Positions 47,159 to 56,423 of a DNA stretch of 64,000 bases are shown here, piece after piece (the first letter of the stretch is position 1; every line of letters starts with the position of its first letter). The position numbers were made by a program, and so were the translations under genes. Origin of the DNA: Halomonas sp. CUBES01 (lineage in GTDB: Bacteria; Pseudomonadota; Gammaproteobacteria; Pseudomonadales; Halomonadaceae); NCBI RefSeq assembly GCF_020991005.1, contig NZ_JAJLLW010000002.1:434001-498000 (forward strand), in the 5' to 3' direction. A model generated the notes under the pieces. It was not told the origin of the DNA. It did not search any database and saw nothing but the letters and a program-made list of their open reading frames with translations.

Positions 47159-47683
47159 TCAGGCCGCCTTCCAGTGCGCCAACAGCACGGCTTGGATTGT
47201 CATGTCGCTGTTGGCCTTGCTCAGTTGCTTGAGCTGAAGCTTGCCATCCTGTTCGACCAGGTAAAGGCCCGCCTTGTGAAATACACGCGTCGGGCCGAGT
47301 AATAGCAGATCCCCAGGCGCCGCGGGTGCAAAATCGCTGCCGGGAGCGGGCGTTACCATCATGCACGGCGCTTTCCAGTTGGCCTTGAGCGGCAGGTGTT
47401 CCGGTACGGTAAGCGCGGTTGACTGTACCTGCTCCCAGGGAAGCGGGCCCTCATGGTGAAGGGTCAGCATCTGCGGTGCGCTGTCGCCCTCGAGCAGCGT
47501 CGCCAGGGAGCAGTCCAGGGCTTCGGCCAATGCGACCAGGCGCTCGTGACCGATTTGCTTGATCGCCCCTGATTCCCAGTAAGAAATGGTGACATCCGAA
47601 ACGCCAACGTTACGTGCAAGGGCAGCTTTGTTGAGCTTGGCCCGAAGCCGCAGTTGCTTGATACGTGAGCCTAGCGATTCCAT
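47159..47683 (-). CDS. XRE-family transcriptional regulator with C-terminal S24-like domain
   Basis: A 174-aa protein with helix-turn-helix SLGSRIKQLRLRAKLNKAALARNVGVSDVTISYWESG and a C-terminal beta domain like a degenerate LexA/S24 fold (APGDLLLLGPTRVFHKAGLYLVEQDGKLQLKQL). The Ser-Lys pair is not evident, so it is probably non-cleavable. It is transcribed away from gltX. Its target is unknown. Confidence 0.75.
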   Translation of the reverse strand: MESLGSRIKQLRLRAKLNKAALARNVGVSDVTISYWESGAIKQIGHERLVALAEALDCSLATLLEGDSAPQMLTLHHEGPLPWEQVQSTALTVPEHLPLKANWKAPCMMVTPAPGSDFAPAAPGDLLLLGPTRVFHKAGLYLVEQDGKLQLKQLSKANSDMTIQAVLLAHWKAA

Positions 47684-47874
47684 TTCATTTTCCTAAGGTT
47701 ATCCATCGCATTGATGGCGTTAAACAATGTGCCTCACCTGAAAATGAGACGTGAATCCGAATAATAAGCGCTGCGCTATACTAAGCGATTGTGCATTAAC
47801 GCGCATCTGTCAGCATACAACGGTGATTTAACTGCTGTGTGACGCTTTCTATCGCAAGTCGTTCCCTCGCTGTG

Positions 47875-47903
47875 GTGTTGGTTGCGCATAGGGTGCGTAT
47901 AAT
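47875..47903 (+). promoter_or_regulatory. Probable sigma-70 promoter of gltX
   Basis: GTGTTG, 17 bp, TATAAT (47898-47903), 34 bp upstream of the gltX start. The -10 is perfect, the -35 weak. Confidence 0.6.
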
Positions 47904-47936
47904 ATGACCACGCTTTATTGCCAAAAGGACGTTCCC

Positions 47937-49415
47937 ATGACCGTACGTACCCGTATTGCGCCATCGCCTACGGGCGATCCCCACGTTGGTACGGCGTATA
48001 TTGCGCTGTTCAATCTATGTTTCGCGCGTCAGCACGGCGGCCAGTTTATCCTGCGTATCGAAGACACCGATCGGGTGCGCTCCACGCCGGAATCCGAACA
48101 GATGATTCTCGATTCGCTGCGCTGGCTGGGCCTCGAATGGGATGAAGGTCCTGATGTAGGCGGGCCGCACGGCCCCTACCGGCAAAGCGAGCGCGGCGAT
48201 ATCTACGCCCAGCATGCCCAGCAGTTGCTGGACGCCGGGCACGCGTTCAAGTGCTACCGCACCAGCGAGGAACTGGACGAACTGCGCGAAGCACGCAAAG
48301 CCGCCGGTATGCATCTAGCCCTGAAACCCGCCGACCTGGCGCTGGATGAAGACGAGGCCGCACGCCGTGCCCAGGAAGGCTGGCCCTATGTGGTACGCAT
48401 GAACGTTCCCGGCGACGGCGTGTGCGTGGTGGATGACATGCTGCGCGGCACTATCGAGGTGGAGTGGGCGCAGGTTGACGCGCAGATTCTGCTCAAATCC
48501 GATGGCATGCCCACTTACCATCTGGCCAACGTGGTCGATGATCACCTGATGGGGATCACCCACGTGCTGCGCGGCGAGGAGTGGATCAATTCCGCGCCCA
48601 AGCACCAGCTGCTTTACGAGTACTTTGGCTGGGAAATGCCGCAGCTGTGCCATATGCCGCTGCTGCGTAATCCGGACAAGTCGAAGCTGTCCAAGCGCAA
48701 GAACCCGACGTCGATCAACTATTATCGCCGTATGGGCTTCCTTCCAGAGGCGGTGACCAACTATCTGGGCCGCATGGGCTGGTCGATGCCCGACGAACGC
48801 GAAAAATTCAGCCTGCCGGAAATGATGGCGGAATTCGACGTTCAGCGCGTGTCGCTGGGTGGGCCGGTGTTCGATCTGGAAAAGCTGACCTGGCTGAACG
48901 GAGTCTATATTCGTGAAGATCTCGATGACGACGGGCTGTTGCAGGCGCTGCGCGAGTGGGCGTTCAACGAAGACTACGTAAAGCAGATCCTGCCGCAGAT
49001 TCACCCGCGCATCGAAACGCTTGCCCAGGCAACGCCGCTGGCGGGGCATTTCTTTTCGGGCTTGCCTGAGCTTAAAGAGCAGGACTTCGATAGCGTCAAG
49101 ATGGAAAAAGATGAGCTGGTCAGGCTGCTGCAGTTCCTGGTCTGGCGCTTTGAAGCGGTACCTGCCTGGCACAAGGAAGCCCTGCTCGAGGAAGTGAAAG
49201 TGCTGTCTGCGCATTTCGACATGAAGATGAAAGCGTTTCTTGCCCCAGTGTTCATCGCGATCACCGGCAGCACCACCAGTACGTCGGTAATGGATGCGAT
49301 GGCCATCCTGGGCTCGGACGTTACCCGTGCCCGGTTGCGGCACGCCATCGATGTACTGGGCGGGGTTTCCAAGAAGCAGGCGAAGCGTTTCGAGAAGGCG
49401 TTTCGCGACCTCTAA
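47937..49415 (+). CDS. gltX: Glutamate--tRNA ligase
   Basis: The 492-aa class I synthetase charges tRNA-Glu. HIGH-like motif [12 protein letters not shown], residues about 8-18; KMSKS-like motif KLSKRK. The start at 47937 with AAGGA upstream gives the usual N-terminus [12 protein letters not shown]. The C-terminal anticodon-binding helices follow. It is directly followed by tRNA-Ala and tRNA-Glu genes, its own substrate being one of them. Confidence 0.96.
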   Translation: MTVRTRIAPSPTGDPHVGTAYIALFNLCFARQHGGQFILRIEDTDRVRSTPESEQMILDSLRWLGLEWDEGPDVGGPHGPYRQSERGDIYAQHAQQLLDAGHAFKCYRTSEELDELREARKAAGMHLALKPADLALDEDEAARRAQEGWPYVVRMNVPGDGVCVVDDMLRGTIEVEWAQVDAQILLKSDGMPTYHLANVVDDHLMGITHVLRGEEWINSAPKHQLLYEYFGWEMPQLCHMPLLRNPDKSKLSKRKNPTSINYYRRMGFLPEAVTNYLGRMGWSMPDEREKFSLPEMMAEFDVQRVSLGGPVFDLEKLTWLNGVYIREDLDDDGLLQALREWAFNEDYVKQILPQIHPRIETLAQATPLAGHFFSGLPELKEQDFDSVKMEKDELVRLLQFLVWRFEAVPAWHKEALLEEVKVLSAHFDMKMKAFLAPVFIAITGSTTSTSVMDAMAILGSDVTRARLRHAIDVLGGVSKKQAKRFEKAFRDL

Positions 49416-49518
49416 CGGTCGGGAAAACGCCAATCAAGACAGGGAGAAGTTTTTGGCGTTTTTCTAGTTGACGAAGGCGAGCGTAATCAGTAATATACGC
49501 TCCGTCTTCGCGACAAGT

Positions 49519-49594
49519 GGGGCCTTAGCTCAGCTGGGAGAGCGCAACACTGGCAGTGTTGAGGTCAGCGGTTCGATCCCGCTAGGCTCCACCA
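49519..49594 (+). tRNA. tRNA-Ala (GGC)
   Basis: A 76-nt cloverleaf starting GGGGCCTTAGCTCAGCTGGG, anticodon loop CTGGCAG (GGC), T-arm GGTTCGATCCC, encoded CCA end. Lies about 100 bp after gltX. Confidence 0.95.
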
Positions 49595-49632
49595 ATAATG
49601 ACATCGTCATGACGCGAAACGCGGTACAAAAC

Positions 49633-49708
49633 GTCCCATTCGTCTAGTGGTCCAGGACACCGCCCTTTCACGGCGGTAACAGGGGTTCGAACCCCCTATG
49701 GGACGCCA
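49633..49708 (+). tRNA. tRNA-Glu (TTC)
   Basis: A 76-nt cloverleaf starting GTCCCATTCGTCTAGTGGTC, anticodon loop CTTTCAC (TTC), T-arm GGTTCGAACCC, CCA encoded. 38 bp after tRNA-Ala and probably co-transcribed. Confidence 0.95.
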
Positions 49709-50091
49709 TCGTTTTCTACATCATCCTTCCTTTTTGTGAACCTGACTCAGCTCATTTCGTGCGCTGTGTAATTGCCATGCCCCTCTGTTTTTCATCCTCT
49801 TCAAAGCGCTGAAAATGCCCCGAATGGGCGTATTTTGTACTTGACTTGTCCACTTTTACGCATTTGTAAGACAGGTTGTGCACAGCCTTGCGGAATTAAC
49901 TCCCTAACCCATTGTTTTTTGATAACTTGTTTAAAAACAGTCACTTGCGCTAGGTTAAAAAATGACCAATTTAAGACATTCCCACTGCTCATGGCGATTG
50001 TGGGACGTTTTCTAGTGGTTGTGAACAGGGTTATCCACAGATAGTGTGGAAAACCCTGTGACGGTCAGCAGAGGGGTAAAATGTCAAGCGG
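49709..50091. other. Gene-free interval after the tRNAs
   Basis: No gene is supported. The stretch is AT-richer than its surroundings and contains a perfect DnaA-box 9-mer TTATCCACA (50031-50039) next to the imperfect repeat TGTGCACAG (49874) and TGTGGAAAA. One box alone does not make an origin. Confidence 0.4.
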
Positions 50092-50973
50092 CTATTGGGC
50101 CTTACGCAGGCGTTTTAGCAGTGATGAAGTATCCCATCGGCCGCCGCCCTGGCGCTGCACATCGGCATAGAATTGATCCACCAGTGCGGTTGCCGGCAGG
50201 GTGGCGTCAAAGCGGCGCGCCTGGGCGAGACAGATGGCCAGGTCCTTGCGCATCCAGTCCACTGCGAAGCCGTGCTCGTACTCATCAGCAATCATGGTCT
50301 TGTGGCGGTTTTCCATCTGCCAGGAGCCGGCAGCGCCCTTGGACACCACGTCGATCACTCGCTGCTGATCGAGGCCCGCCTGCTCGGCAAAATGCAGCCC
50401 TTCGGCCAGCCCCTGAACCAGACCTGCAATGCAGATCTGGTTGACCATCTTGGTCAGCTGTCCGCTGCTGGCGCCGCCCATCAGCGTCACGGCGCGGGCG
50501 TAATGGGCAAGCAGTGGCTCGACGGTATCGAAGTGCGCCTGCTGGCCGCCGCACATGACCGTCAGGGCGCCATTTTCCGCCCCCTGTTGGCCGCCGGAGA
50601 CCGGCGCGTCGATAAAGGCCACGCCACGTTCGCGGCAGGCAGCATCGAGTTCCAGGGCGAGGTCGGCCGAGGCGGTGGTGTGGTCTACCAGAAAGCTGCC
50701 GTTACCCATGGCGTGCAGGGCGCCATTCTCGCCGGTGGTCACGTCGCGCACGTCGTCGTCATTGCCCACGCAGAGCAATACCAGGTCAGCGCCTGAAGCA
50801 GCGTCACGCGGCGTAGGATGGGCGCTGCCGCCATAGTCGTTGACCCAGGCCTCGGCCTTGCTGGCGGTGCGGTTGTAGACGCGGGTGGTAAGGCCCTGTT
50901 TGGCGAGATGTCCCGCCATGGGGTAGCCCATCACGCCCAAACCGATAAACGCGACTGTCTTGATGGTTGGCAT
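50092..50973 (-). CDS. 3-hydroxyisobutyrate dehydrogenase-family oxidoreductase
   Basis: A 293-aa beta-hydroxyacid dehydrogenase: NAD(P)-binding GLGVMGYPMAGHL near the start, substrate motif FIDAPVSGGQQGAENGALTVMCGG, and catalytic lysine in GQLTKMVNQI. It reduces or oxidises a short 3-hydroxy acid (3-hydroxyisobutyrate, tartronate semialdehyde, succinic semialdehyde or glyoxylate type). The substrate cannot be told from sequence alone. It is a single-gene unit between the tRNAs and gltA. Confidence 0.9.
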   Translation of the reverse strand: MPTIKTVAFIGLGVMGYPMAGHLAKQGLTTRVYNRTASKAEAWVNDYGGSAHPTPRDAASGADLVLLCVGNDDDVRDVTTGENGALHAMGNGSFLVDHTTASADLALELDAACRERGVAFIDAPVSGGQQGAENGALTVMCGGQQAHFDTVEPLLAHYARAVTLMGGASSGQLTKMVNQICIAGLVQGLAEGLHFAEQAGLDQQRVIDVVSKGAAGSWQMENRHKTMIADEYEHGFAVDWMRKDLAICLAQARRFDATLPATALVDQFYADVQRQGGGRWDTSSLLKRLRKAQ

Positions 50974-51097
50974 AAATCACCTCTGGGTTGTTGTAGATAT
51001 CGAGCTGAGTATCAAAATAGTGGGTTTTAAGGAGCGCAAACGCAAAAGGCCACCAAGAGGCGGCCTTTGATTGCGCATGTCAGCGTATAGTAGCGAC

Positions 51098-52384
51098 TTA
51101 TTTGGTCGGGTAGTCGCGCTGGTCGTGGCCAATATAGAGCTGGCGCGGACGACCGATCTTGTAGCTTTCGCTGAGCATTTCGTTCCAGTGCGAGATCCAG
51201 CCGATGGTGCGTGATACCGCAAAGATGACCGTGAACATGTTTCTCGGCACGCCCATGGCCTTCAGGATGATGCCCGAATAGAAATCGACGTTCGGGTACA
51301 GCTTGCGCTCGATGAAGTATTCATCTTCAAGGGCGATCTGTTCCAGGCGCTTGGCGATCTTGAGCTGTGGGTCGTCGGCCATGCCAAGCTCGGCCAGTAC
51401 TTCGTCGCAGGTCTCTTTCATGACCTTGGCGCGCGGGTCGAAGTTGCGATAAACGCGGTGACCAAAGCCCATCAGCTTGAACGGGTCGTCTTTATCCTTG
51501 GCTTTATCAACAAAGCGCTGGATATTTTCTTCGGACTCGTCGCCGATTTCGTCGAGCATCGCCAGTACGGCTTCGTTGGCGCCGCCATGGGCCGGGCCCC
51601 ACAGGGCGGCAATGCCGGCGCTGATGCAGGCGAACGGGTTGGCGCCGGTGGAGCCCGCCAGGCGTACGGTGGACGTGGAGGCATTTTGTTCATGATCCGC
51701 ATGGAGCATGAAGATGCGGTCCATGGCCTTGGCGTATACCGGGTTGATCTTGTATTCCTCGCAGGGATTGCTGAACATCATGTAGAGGAAGTTCTCTGCA
51801 TAGCTCAGATCGTTGCGGGGATAGTTGAACGGTTGACCGATGTTGTACTTGTACGACATCGCCGCGATAGTCGGCATCTTGGCGATCAGGCGGATCGCGC
51901 TGATCTCGCGGTCTTCTTCCTTGGTGATGTCCATGTGGTCGTGATAGAAGGCGGCCAGGCCACCCACGACGCCACACAGAATCGACATCGGGTGCGCATC
52001 GCGGCGGAACCCTTTGAAGAAGTTATTGATCTGGTCGTGAACCATGGTGTGGTTGCGAATACGCGTTTCGAAGTCCGCATATTGCTGGTCGTTCGGCAAT
52101 TCGCCGAACAGCAGGGTATAGCACATCTCGACGAAATTGGACTCTTTCGCCAGCTGGTCAATGGGGTAGCCGCGATGCAGCAGTACGCCCTTGCCGCCAT
52201 CGATATAGGTGATAGCTGACTGGCAGGAAGAGGTGGCCATGAAGCCGGGGTCGTAGGTGAACAGGCCCTCGGCACCCAAGCCGCGGACGTCGATGACGTC
52301 AGGGCCGAGTGAGCCGGAGTACATCGGCAGTTCGATCGGCTTTTCCAGACCGTCTACCGTTAATGTTGCTTTCCTGTCAGCCAT
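51098..52384 (-). CDS. gltA: Citrate synthase (type II)
   Basis: The 428-aa hexameric, NADH-sensitive type citrate synthase condenses oxaloacetate and acetyl-CoA at the entry to the TCA cycle. Catalytic blocks: [11 protein letters not shown] and [18 protein letters not shown] with the active-site histidines, and the terminal [16 protein letters not shown] with the aspartate. It is divergent from the sdh operon across a 486-bp control region, the common arrangement in gammaproteobacteria. Confidence 0.96.
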   Translation of the reverse strand: MADRKATLTVDGLEKPIELPMYSGSLGPDVIDVRGLGAEGLFTYDPGFMATSSCQSAITYIDGGKGVLLHRGYPIDQLAKESNFVEMCYTLLFGELPNDQQYADFETRIRNHTMVHDQINNFFKGFRRDAHPMSILCGVVGGLAAFYHDHMDITKEEDREISAIRLIAKMPTIAAMSYKYNIGQPFNYPRNDLSYAENFLYMMFSNPCEEYKINPVYAKAMDRIFMLHADHEQNASTSTVRLAGSTGANPFACISAGIAALWGPAHGGANEAVLAMLDEIGDESEENIQRFVDKAKDKDDPFKLMGFGHRVYRNFDPRAKVMKETCDEVLAELGMADDPQLKIAKRLEQIALEDEYFIERKLYPNVDFYSGIILKAMGVPRNMFTVIFAVSRTIGWISHWNEMLSESYKIGRPRQLYIGHDQRDYPTK

Positions 52385-52459
52385 GCTGGCCTCCTTTCGA
52401 GTTCGGGTTGGGACGTAAAGTCGGTGCTGCGCATACCGCGCCGGCGAAAAGGCTTGCCC

Positions 52460-52487
52460 ACTATAGAAGCGTGCGTCATTTTGTCAA
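52460..52487 (-). promoter_or_regulatory. Sigma-70 promoter of gltA
   Basis: On the minus strand TTGACA (52487-52482), 16 bp, TATAGT (52465-52460), about 75 bp before the gltA start. Near-consensus. Confidence 0.75.
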
Positions 52488-52711
52488 TTAGCCCTATCGG
52501 TAGGTATGCTTGTACAGTGTGAGTTGTGCTGGTTAATGGTTGTCCATGGTTGGTGCGCCGTTTTTGCAGGAAAATGCCGTTGTCTGGATAATACGTTAAC
52601 CTGCTTACGAACGTGCTGGCTTACCGACACTATAACCATGCTGCGATGCAAAATCGACTCACAGGATGGGGTTTTTTCTCGCACAATGGTCGAGTAAACC
52701 CTTAGTTCGGT

Positions 52712-52740
52712 TTGTCAGCGGGGGCGAAGCTTCTTATAAT
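52712..52740 (+). promoter_or_regulatory. Sigma-70 promoter of the sdh operon
   Basis: TTGTCA (52712-52717), 17 bp, TATAAT (52735-52740), 130 bp before sdhC. The 5' leader between promoter and sdhC is GC-rich and may fold. Confidence 0.7.
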
Positions 52741-52870
52741 CTTCGGCGCGCGACCGGCAGGTAGGAGGTCGTGCCCGACTTGGCAACGGCCGAGCCCCTT
52801 CCAGTAATCACTGCCCGCTCGGGCTTCGCCCGACCTGTCGCAGAGCGGGCCAAAAGAGTGTGTATAAGCC

Positions 52871-53248
52871 GTGAATAGCAAACGACCCGTAAATTTAGAC
52901 CTGACGACGATACACTTTCCCCTTCCGGCATTGACGTCGATCGCACACCGCATCACAGGTGTCATCCTGTTTATTGGCCTCATTTTCGCTTTCTGGGCAC
53001 TCGGTAAATCGCTGTCGTCACCGGCAGGCTTTGACGCCGTGAGCAGCGCCCTGGCCAATAACTTCTTCGCCAAGCTTGTGGCGTGGGGGTTGCTTTCGGC
53101 CCTGGCGTTCCACTTTGTTGCCGGCATCAAGCACTTGCTGATGGATGCCGACATCGGCGTGACGCTCGAGGGCGGTGTAAAAAAGGCGCAGATCACCGTG
53201 GTGGTTAGCGCGATTCTGATTATTCTGGCAGGAGTCTGGGTATGGTAA
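52871..53248 (+). CDS. sdhC: Succinate dehydrogenase cytochrome b556 subunit
   Basis: A 125-aa membrane anchor with the N-terminus MNSKRPVNLDLTTIHFPLPAL typical of the Pseudomonas/Halomonas type, the quinone-site motif SIAHRITGV and the heme-ligand region AFHFVAGIKHLLMD, with three spans. The start is a GTG, chosen by family match since the ribosome site is weak. It overlaps sdhD by 7 bp. Confidence 0.93.
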   Translation: MNSKRPVNLDLTTIHFPLPALTSIAHRITGVILFIGLIFAFWALGKSLSSPAGFDAVSSALANNFFAKLVAWGLLSALAFHFVAGIKHLLMDADIGVTLEGGVKKAQITVVVSAILIILAGVWVW

Positions 53249-53589
53249 CCAACATCACAAGTTTTGGCCGTAGTGGCCTTTCCGACTGGCTGATGCAGCG
53301 TGTTTCGGCGGTGGTGCTGGCCCTTTACACCGTATTCATGGTGGCCTACCTGCTGTTTAATCCCGACCTGGATTACTACGCCTGGTCCGCGCTGTTCGAT
53401 CAGACCTGGATGCGCATCTTTTCTCTGCTGGCCTTTATCTCTGTGGCGGCACACGCCTGGATTGGTCTGTGGACCGTGACGACCGATTACCTAACGTCCA
53501 CCTACCTGCGCGTGGGTGTCCAGTCTCTCATCATTCTGGCCATCTTCGTTTACCTGGTGTGGGGCATTCAAATTCTGTGGGGAGCTTGA
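53242..53589 (+). CDS. sdhD: Succinate dehydrogenase membrane anchor subunit
   Basis: A 115-aa second anchor subunit of complex II with three spans (VSAVVLALYTVFMVAYLLF, IFSLLAFISVAAHAWIGLWTV, LIILAIFVYLVWGIQILW) and the heme-ligand histidine in AAHAWIGLW. It binds heme b and ubiquinone with SdhC. It is 3 bp from sdhA. Confidence 0.93.
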   Translation: MVTNITSFGRSGLSDWLMQRVSAVVLALYTVFMVAYLLFNPDLDYYAWSALFDQTWMRIFSLLAFISVAAHAWIGLWTVTTDYLTSTYLRVGVQSLIILAIFVYLVWGIQILWGA

Positions 53590-53592
53590 TAC

Positions 53593-55365
53593 ATGTCTAA
53601 CCTACGTAGCCTGACCTTTGACGCCATTATCATCGGTGGCGGTGGCTCTGGCCTGCGCGCTGCTCTTGAGCTGGCGAAATCCGGTAAGAAGACAGCCGTA
53701 TTGTCGAAAGTCTTCCCGACGCGCTCCCACACCGTATCGGCCCAGGGCGGTATCACCTGTGCTATCGCGTCGGCCGACCCTGAAGACGACTGGCGCTGGC
53801 ACATGTATGACACCGTCAAGGGCGGCGATTACATCGCTGACCAGGACGCGTCGGAGTACATGTGTTCAGAGGGCCCCAAAGCGGTCTTCGAGCTCGAGCA
53901 CATGGGCCTGCCGTTTTCGCGCTTCGACAACGGCCGCATCTATCAGCGCCCGTTCGGTGGCCAGTCGAAAAACTTCGGCGAAGGTGGCCAGGCCGCGCGT
54001 ACCTGCGCCGCAGCCGACCGTACCGGCCACGCGCTGTTGCACACGCTGTACCAGAACAACCTCAAGAACAACACGACGTTCCTGAACGAGTGGTACGCGG
54101 TGGATCTGGTCAAGAATGCCGAAGGCGATGTGGTGGGCTGTATCGCCATGTGCATCGAGACCGGTGAAGTGGTTCACGTCAAATCAAAAGCCACCGTACT
54201 GGCCACCGGCGGCGCGGGCCGTATCTATGCCTCGACCACCAATGCCCTGATCAACACCGGCGACGGTATCGGCATGGCGCTGCGCGCCGGCTTCCCGATG
54301 CAGGACATGGAAATGTGGCAGTTCCACCCGACCGGTATCTACGGTGCGGGCACGCTGGTCACCGAAGGCTGCCGTGGCGAAGGCGGTTACCTGATCAACA
54401 AGGACGGTGAGCGCTTCATGGAGCGTTACGCGCCGAATGCCAAGGACTTGGCGGGCCGCGACGTAGTGGCACGTTCCATGGTCATGGAAATCCTCGAAGG
54501 TCGTGGCTGCGGCGAGAAGGGCGACCACGTCTTCCTGAAGCTCGACCATCTGGGCGAAGATGTTCTCGGCAAGCGCCTGCCCGGCATCGTCGAGCTGTCC
54601 AAGACGTTCGCTCACGTCGACCCGGCCAAAGACCCGATTCCGGTCGTGCCGACCTGCCATTACATGATGGGCGGTATCCCGACCAATATTCATGGTCAGG
54701 CGATCACACAGGATGAAAGCGGCAACGATCACATCGTCAACGGCCTGTACGCCTGTGGTGAGGCGGCGTGCGTGTCGGTTCACGGCGCCAACCGCCTGGG
54801 CGGCAATTCGCTGCTCGACCTGGTGGTCTTCGGCCGTGCCGCGGGCATGTTCATCGAAGGCGCGCTGAACGATGGCATTGAGTACCTCGACGCGTCCGAG
54901 TCGGACGTCGAGTTCGCCATGAAGCGTATCACCCGCTGGAACGATTCCGAGGGCGGCGAAAGCATCCCTGCGCTGAAAGCCGAGCTTCAGGACATCATGC
55001 AGACCTCGTTCGGCGTGTTCCGCGAAGAGAAAAACATGCAGGAAGGCGTCAAGAAGCTGGACGAATTGCGCAGCCGTATTGCGAACGCTCACCTGCCGGA
55101 CAAGTCCAATGCCTTCAACACCGCGCGTGTCGAGGCCCTGGAGCTCGATAACCTGATGGAAGTGGCCGAAGCAACGGCGATTGCTGCCCTTGAGCGAAAC
55201 GAAAGCCGTGGTGCTCACTCGCGCTACGACTACCCTGACCGTGACGATGTCAACTGGCTGAAGCACTCGCTCTACTTCCCGGCGACAAAAGAGCTTAAGA
55301 AGCGCGACGTCAACTTCAAGCCGAAAACCGTTGATACCTTCGAGCCCAAGGTTCGTACCTACTAA
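53593..55365 (+). CDS. sdhA: Succinate dehydrogenase flavoprotein subunit
   Basis: The 590-aa catalytic subunit oxidises succinate to fumarate. FAD-binding [14 protein letters not shown], covalent flavin histidine in [11 protein letters not shown], active-site motifs [22 protein letters not shown] and [18 protein letters not shown]. Full family length. Confidence 0.97.
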   Translation: MSNLRSLTFDAIIIGGGGSGLRAALELAKSGKKTAVLSKVFPTRSHTVSAQGGITCAIASADPEDDWRWHMYDTVKGGDYIADQDASEYMCSEGPKAVFELEHMGLPFSRFDNGRIYQRPFGGQSKNFGEGGQAARTCAAADRTGHALLHTLYQNNLKNNTTFLNEWYAVDLVKNAEGDVVGCIAMCIETGEVVHVKSKATVLATGGAGRIYASTTNALINTGDGIGMALRAGFPMQDMEMWQFHPTGIYGAGTLVTEGCRGEGGYLINKDGERFMERYAPNAKDLAGRDVVARSMVMEILEGRGCGEKGDHVFLKLDHLGEDVLGKRLPGIVELSKTFAHVDPAKDPIPVVPTCHYMMGGIPTNIHGQAITQDESGNDHIVNGLYACGEAACVSVHGANRLGGNSLLDLVVFGRAAGMFIEGALNDGIEYLDASESDVEFAMKRITRWNDSEGGESIPALKAELQDIMQTSFGVFREEKNMQEGVKKLDELRSRIANAHLPDKSNAFNTARVEALELDNLMEVAEATAIAALERNESRGAHSRYDYPDRDDVNWLKHSLYFPATKELKKRDVNFKPKTVDTFEPKVRTY

Positions 55366-55389
55366 TCTCTGCAACGAGAGGGAGACACC

Positions 55390-56100
55390 ATGTCCAATCT
55401 TCAGGTATCGGTATACCGCTATAACCCGGAAACCGACTCCGCACCCTACATGCAGGAGTTTCAGGTCGACACCAAGGGGCGCGATGTCATGGTGCTGGAC
55501 GTTCTTCACATGATGAAAGAACAGGACAGCGGCCTGGCATTCCGGCGCAGCTGCCGTGAAGGGGTCTGCGGCTCCGACGGCATGAACATGAACGGCAAGA
55601 ATGGCCTGGCGTGTATCACGCCGCTGTCGGACGTCGTCAAGGGCAACAAGCTGACGCTGCGTCCGCTCCCCGGCCTGCCGGTCATCCGCGATATGGTCGT
55701 CGATATGGGGCTGTTCTATAAGCAGTACGAGCGTATCCAGCCGTACCTGCAGAACGATACCCCGGCGCCGGCGATCGAACGCCTGCAGTCACCGGAAGAG
55801 CGCGACAAGCTCGATGGCCTGTACGAGTGCATCCTGTGCGCCTGCTGTTCGACTTCGTGCCCGTCGTTCTGGTGGAACCCGGACAAGTTTGTCGGCCCGG
55901 CTGGTCTGCTGCAGTCGTACCGCTTCCTCGCGGATTCCCGTGACACGGCGACCCGCGAGCGCCTAACCGATCTGGAAGACCCGTTCTCCGTGTTCCGCTG
56001 CCGCGGCATCATGAACTGCGTGGCGGTGTGCCCGAAAGGCCTCAACCCGACGCGGGCAATCGGCAAGATTCGCGAAATGTTGCTGGCGGATGCCACCTGA
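55390..56100 (+). CDS. sdhB: Succinate dehydrogenase iron-sulfur subunit
   Basis: A 236-aa protein with the three clusters of complex II: [2Fe-2S] in CREGVCGSDGMNMNG, and [4Fe-4S] and [3Fe-4S] cysteines in CILCACCSTSCPSFWW and CRGIMNCVAVCPKGLNP. It passes electrons from FAD to quinone. Last known gene of sdhCDAB. Confidence 0.97.
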   Translation: MSNLQVSVYRYNPETDSAPYMQEFQVDTKGRDVMVLDVLHMMKEQDSGLAFRRSCREGVCGSDGMNMNGKNGLACITPLSDVVKGNKLTLRPLPGLPVIRDMVVDMGLFYKQYERIQPYLQNDTPAPAIERLQSPEERDKLDGLYECILCACCSTSCPSFWWNPDKFVGPAGLLQSYRFLADSRDTATRERLTDLEDPFSVFRCRGIMNCVAVCPKGLNPTRAIGKIREMLLADAT

Positions 56101-56113
56101 GCAAGGAGGTTCT

Positions 56114-56161
56114 ATGAAAAAAAAGCGAATACCACTTAAGTTGCGCATCAATGCCACTTAA
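56114..56161 (+). CDS. 15-codon ORF after sdhB with a strong ribosome site
   Basis: MKKKRIPLKLRINAT follows an AAGGAGG ribosome site 7 bases before the ATG and begins 14 bases after the sdhB stop. The peptide is strongly basic. A leader peptide, a small stable protein associated with complex II, or chance are all possible. I have no homologue in mind. Confidence 0.4.
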   Translation: MKKKRIPLKLRINAT

Positions 56162-56193
56162 ATCGTGGCGCTTCGCTTGTTATCATAGTCCCC

Positions 56194-56228
56194 ATCATGC
56201 AGTGCGGCGTTGCGCCGCACTGCATGAT
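56194..56228 (+). other. 16-bp perfect hairpin between sdhB and sucA
   Basis: The arms ATCATGCAGTGCGGCG and CGCCGCACTGCATGAT pair without a mismatch around a TTG loop. It is followed by 11 bp and then the terminator at 56240-56268. It could stabilise the sdh mRNA end or be part of a 3'-derived small RNA, as known for the sdh-suc region of enterobacteria (SdhX), though no homology is claimed. Confidence 0.65.
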
Positions 56229-56239
56229 CAGTCAAGTTT

Positions 56240-56268
56240 AAAAGCCGGTGCCGTGAGTACCGGCTTTT
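56240..56268 (+). terminator. Terminator between sdhB and sucA
   Basis: AAAAGCCGGT and ACCGGCTTTT form a 10-bp stem around a 9-nt loop, ending in TTTTGA. With this, sucA should be transcribed mainly from its own promoter in 56269-56423. Confidence 0.8.
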
Positions 56269-56423
56269 GAGCATGAACTGACAAGAAATTGAATTGAAAA
56301 GGGTTTCCGGCTACTGGCCGGTGCCGCCGGCAAATGTCCCGCCCCGCCGGCAGGGCAATACCGATGTCGCCGCGTTGATGCGACGATACCGATACCACCC
56401 CATCAGTGCAGGGTGACCGAGAG

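Noticed and set aside
50031..50039. DnaA box TTATCCACA as part of a chromosomal origin
   Set aside because: Single perfect box without clustered partners, dnaA, dnaN, gidA or an AT-rich unwinding block nearby.
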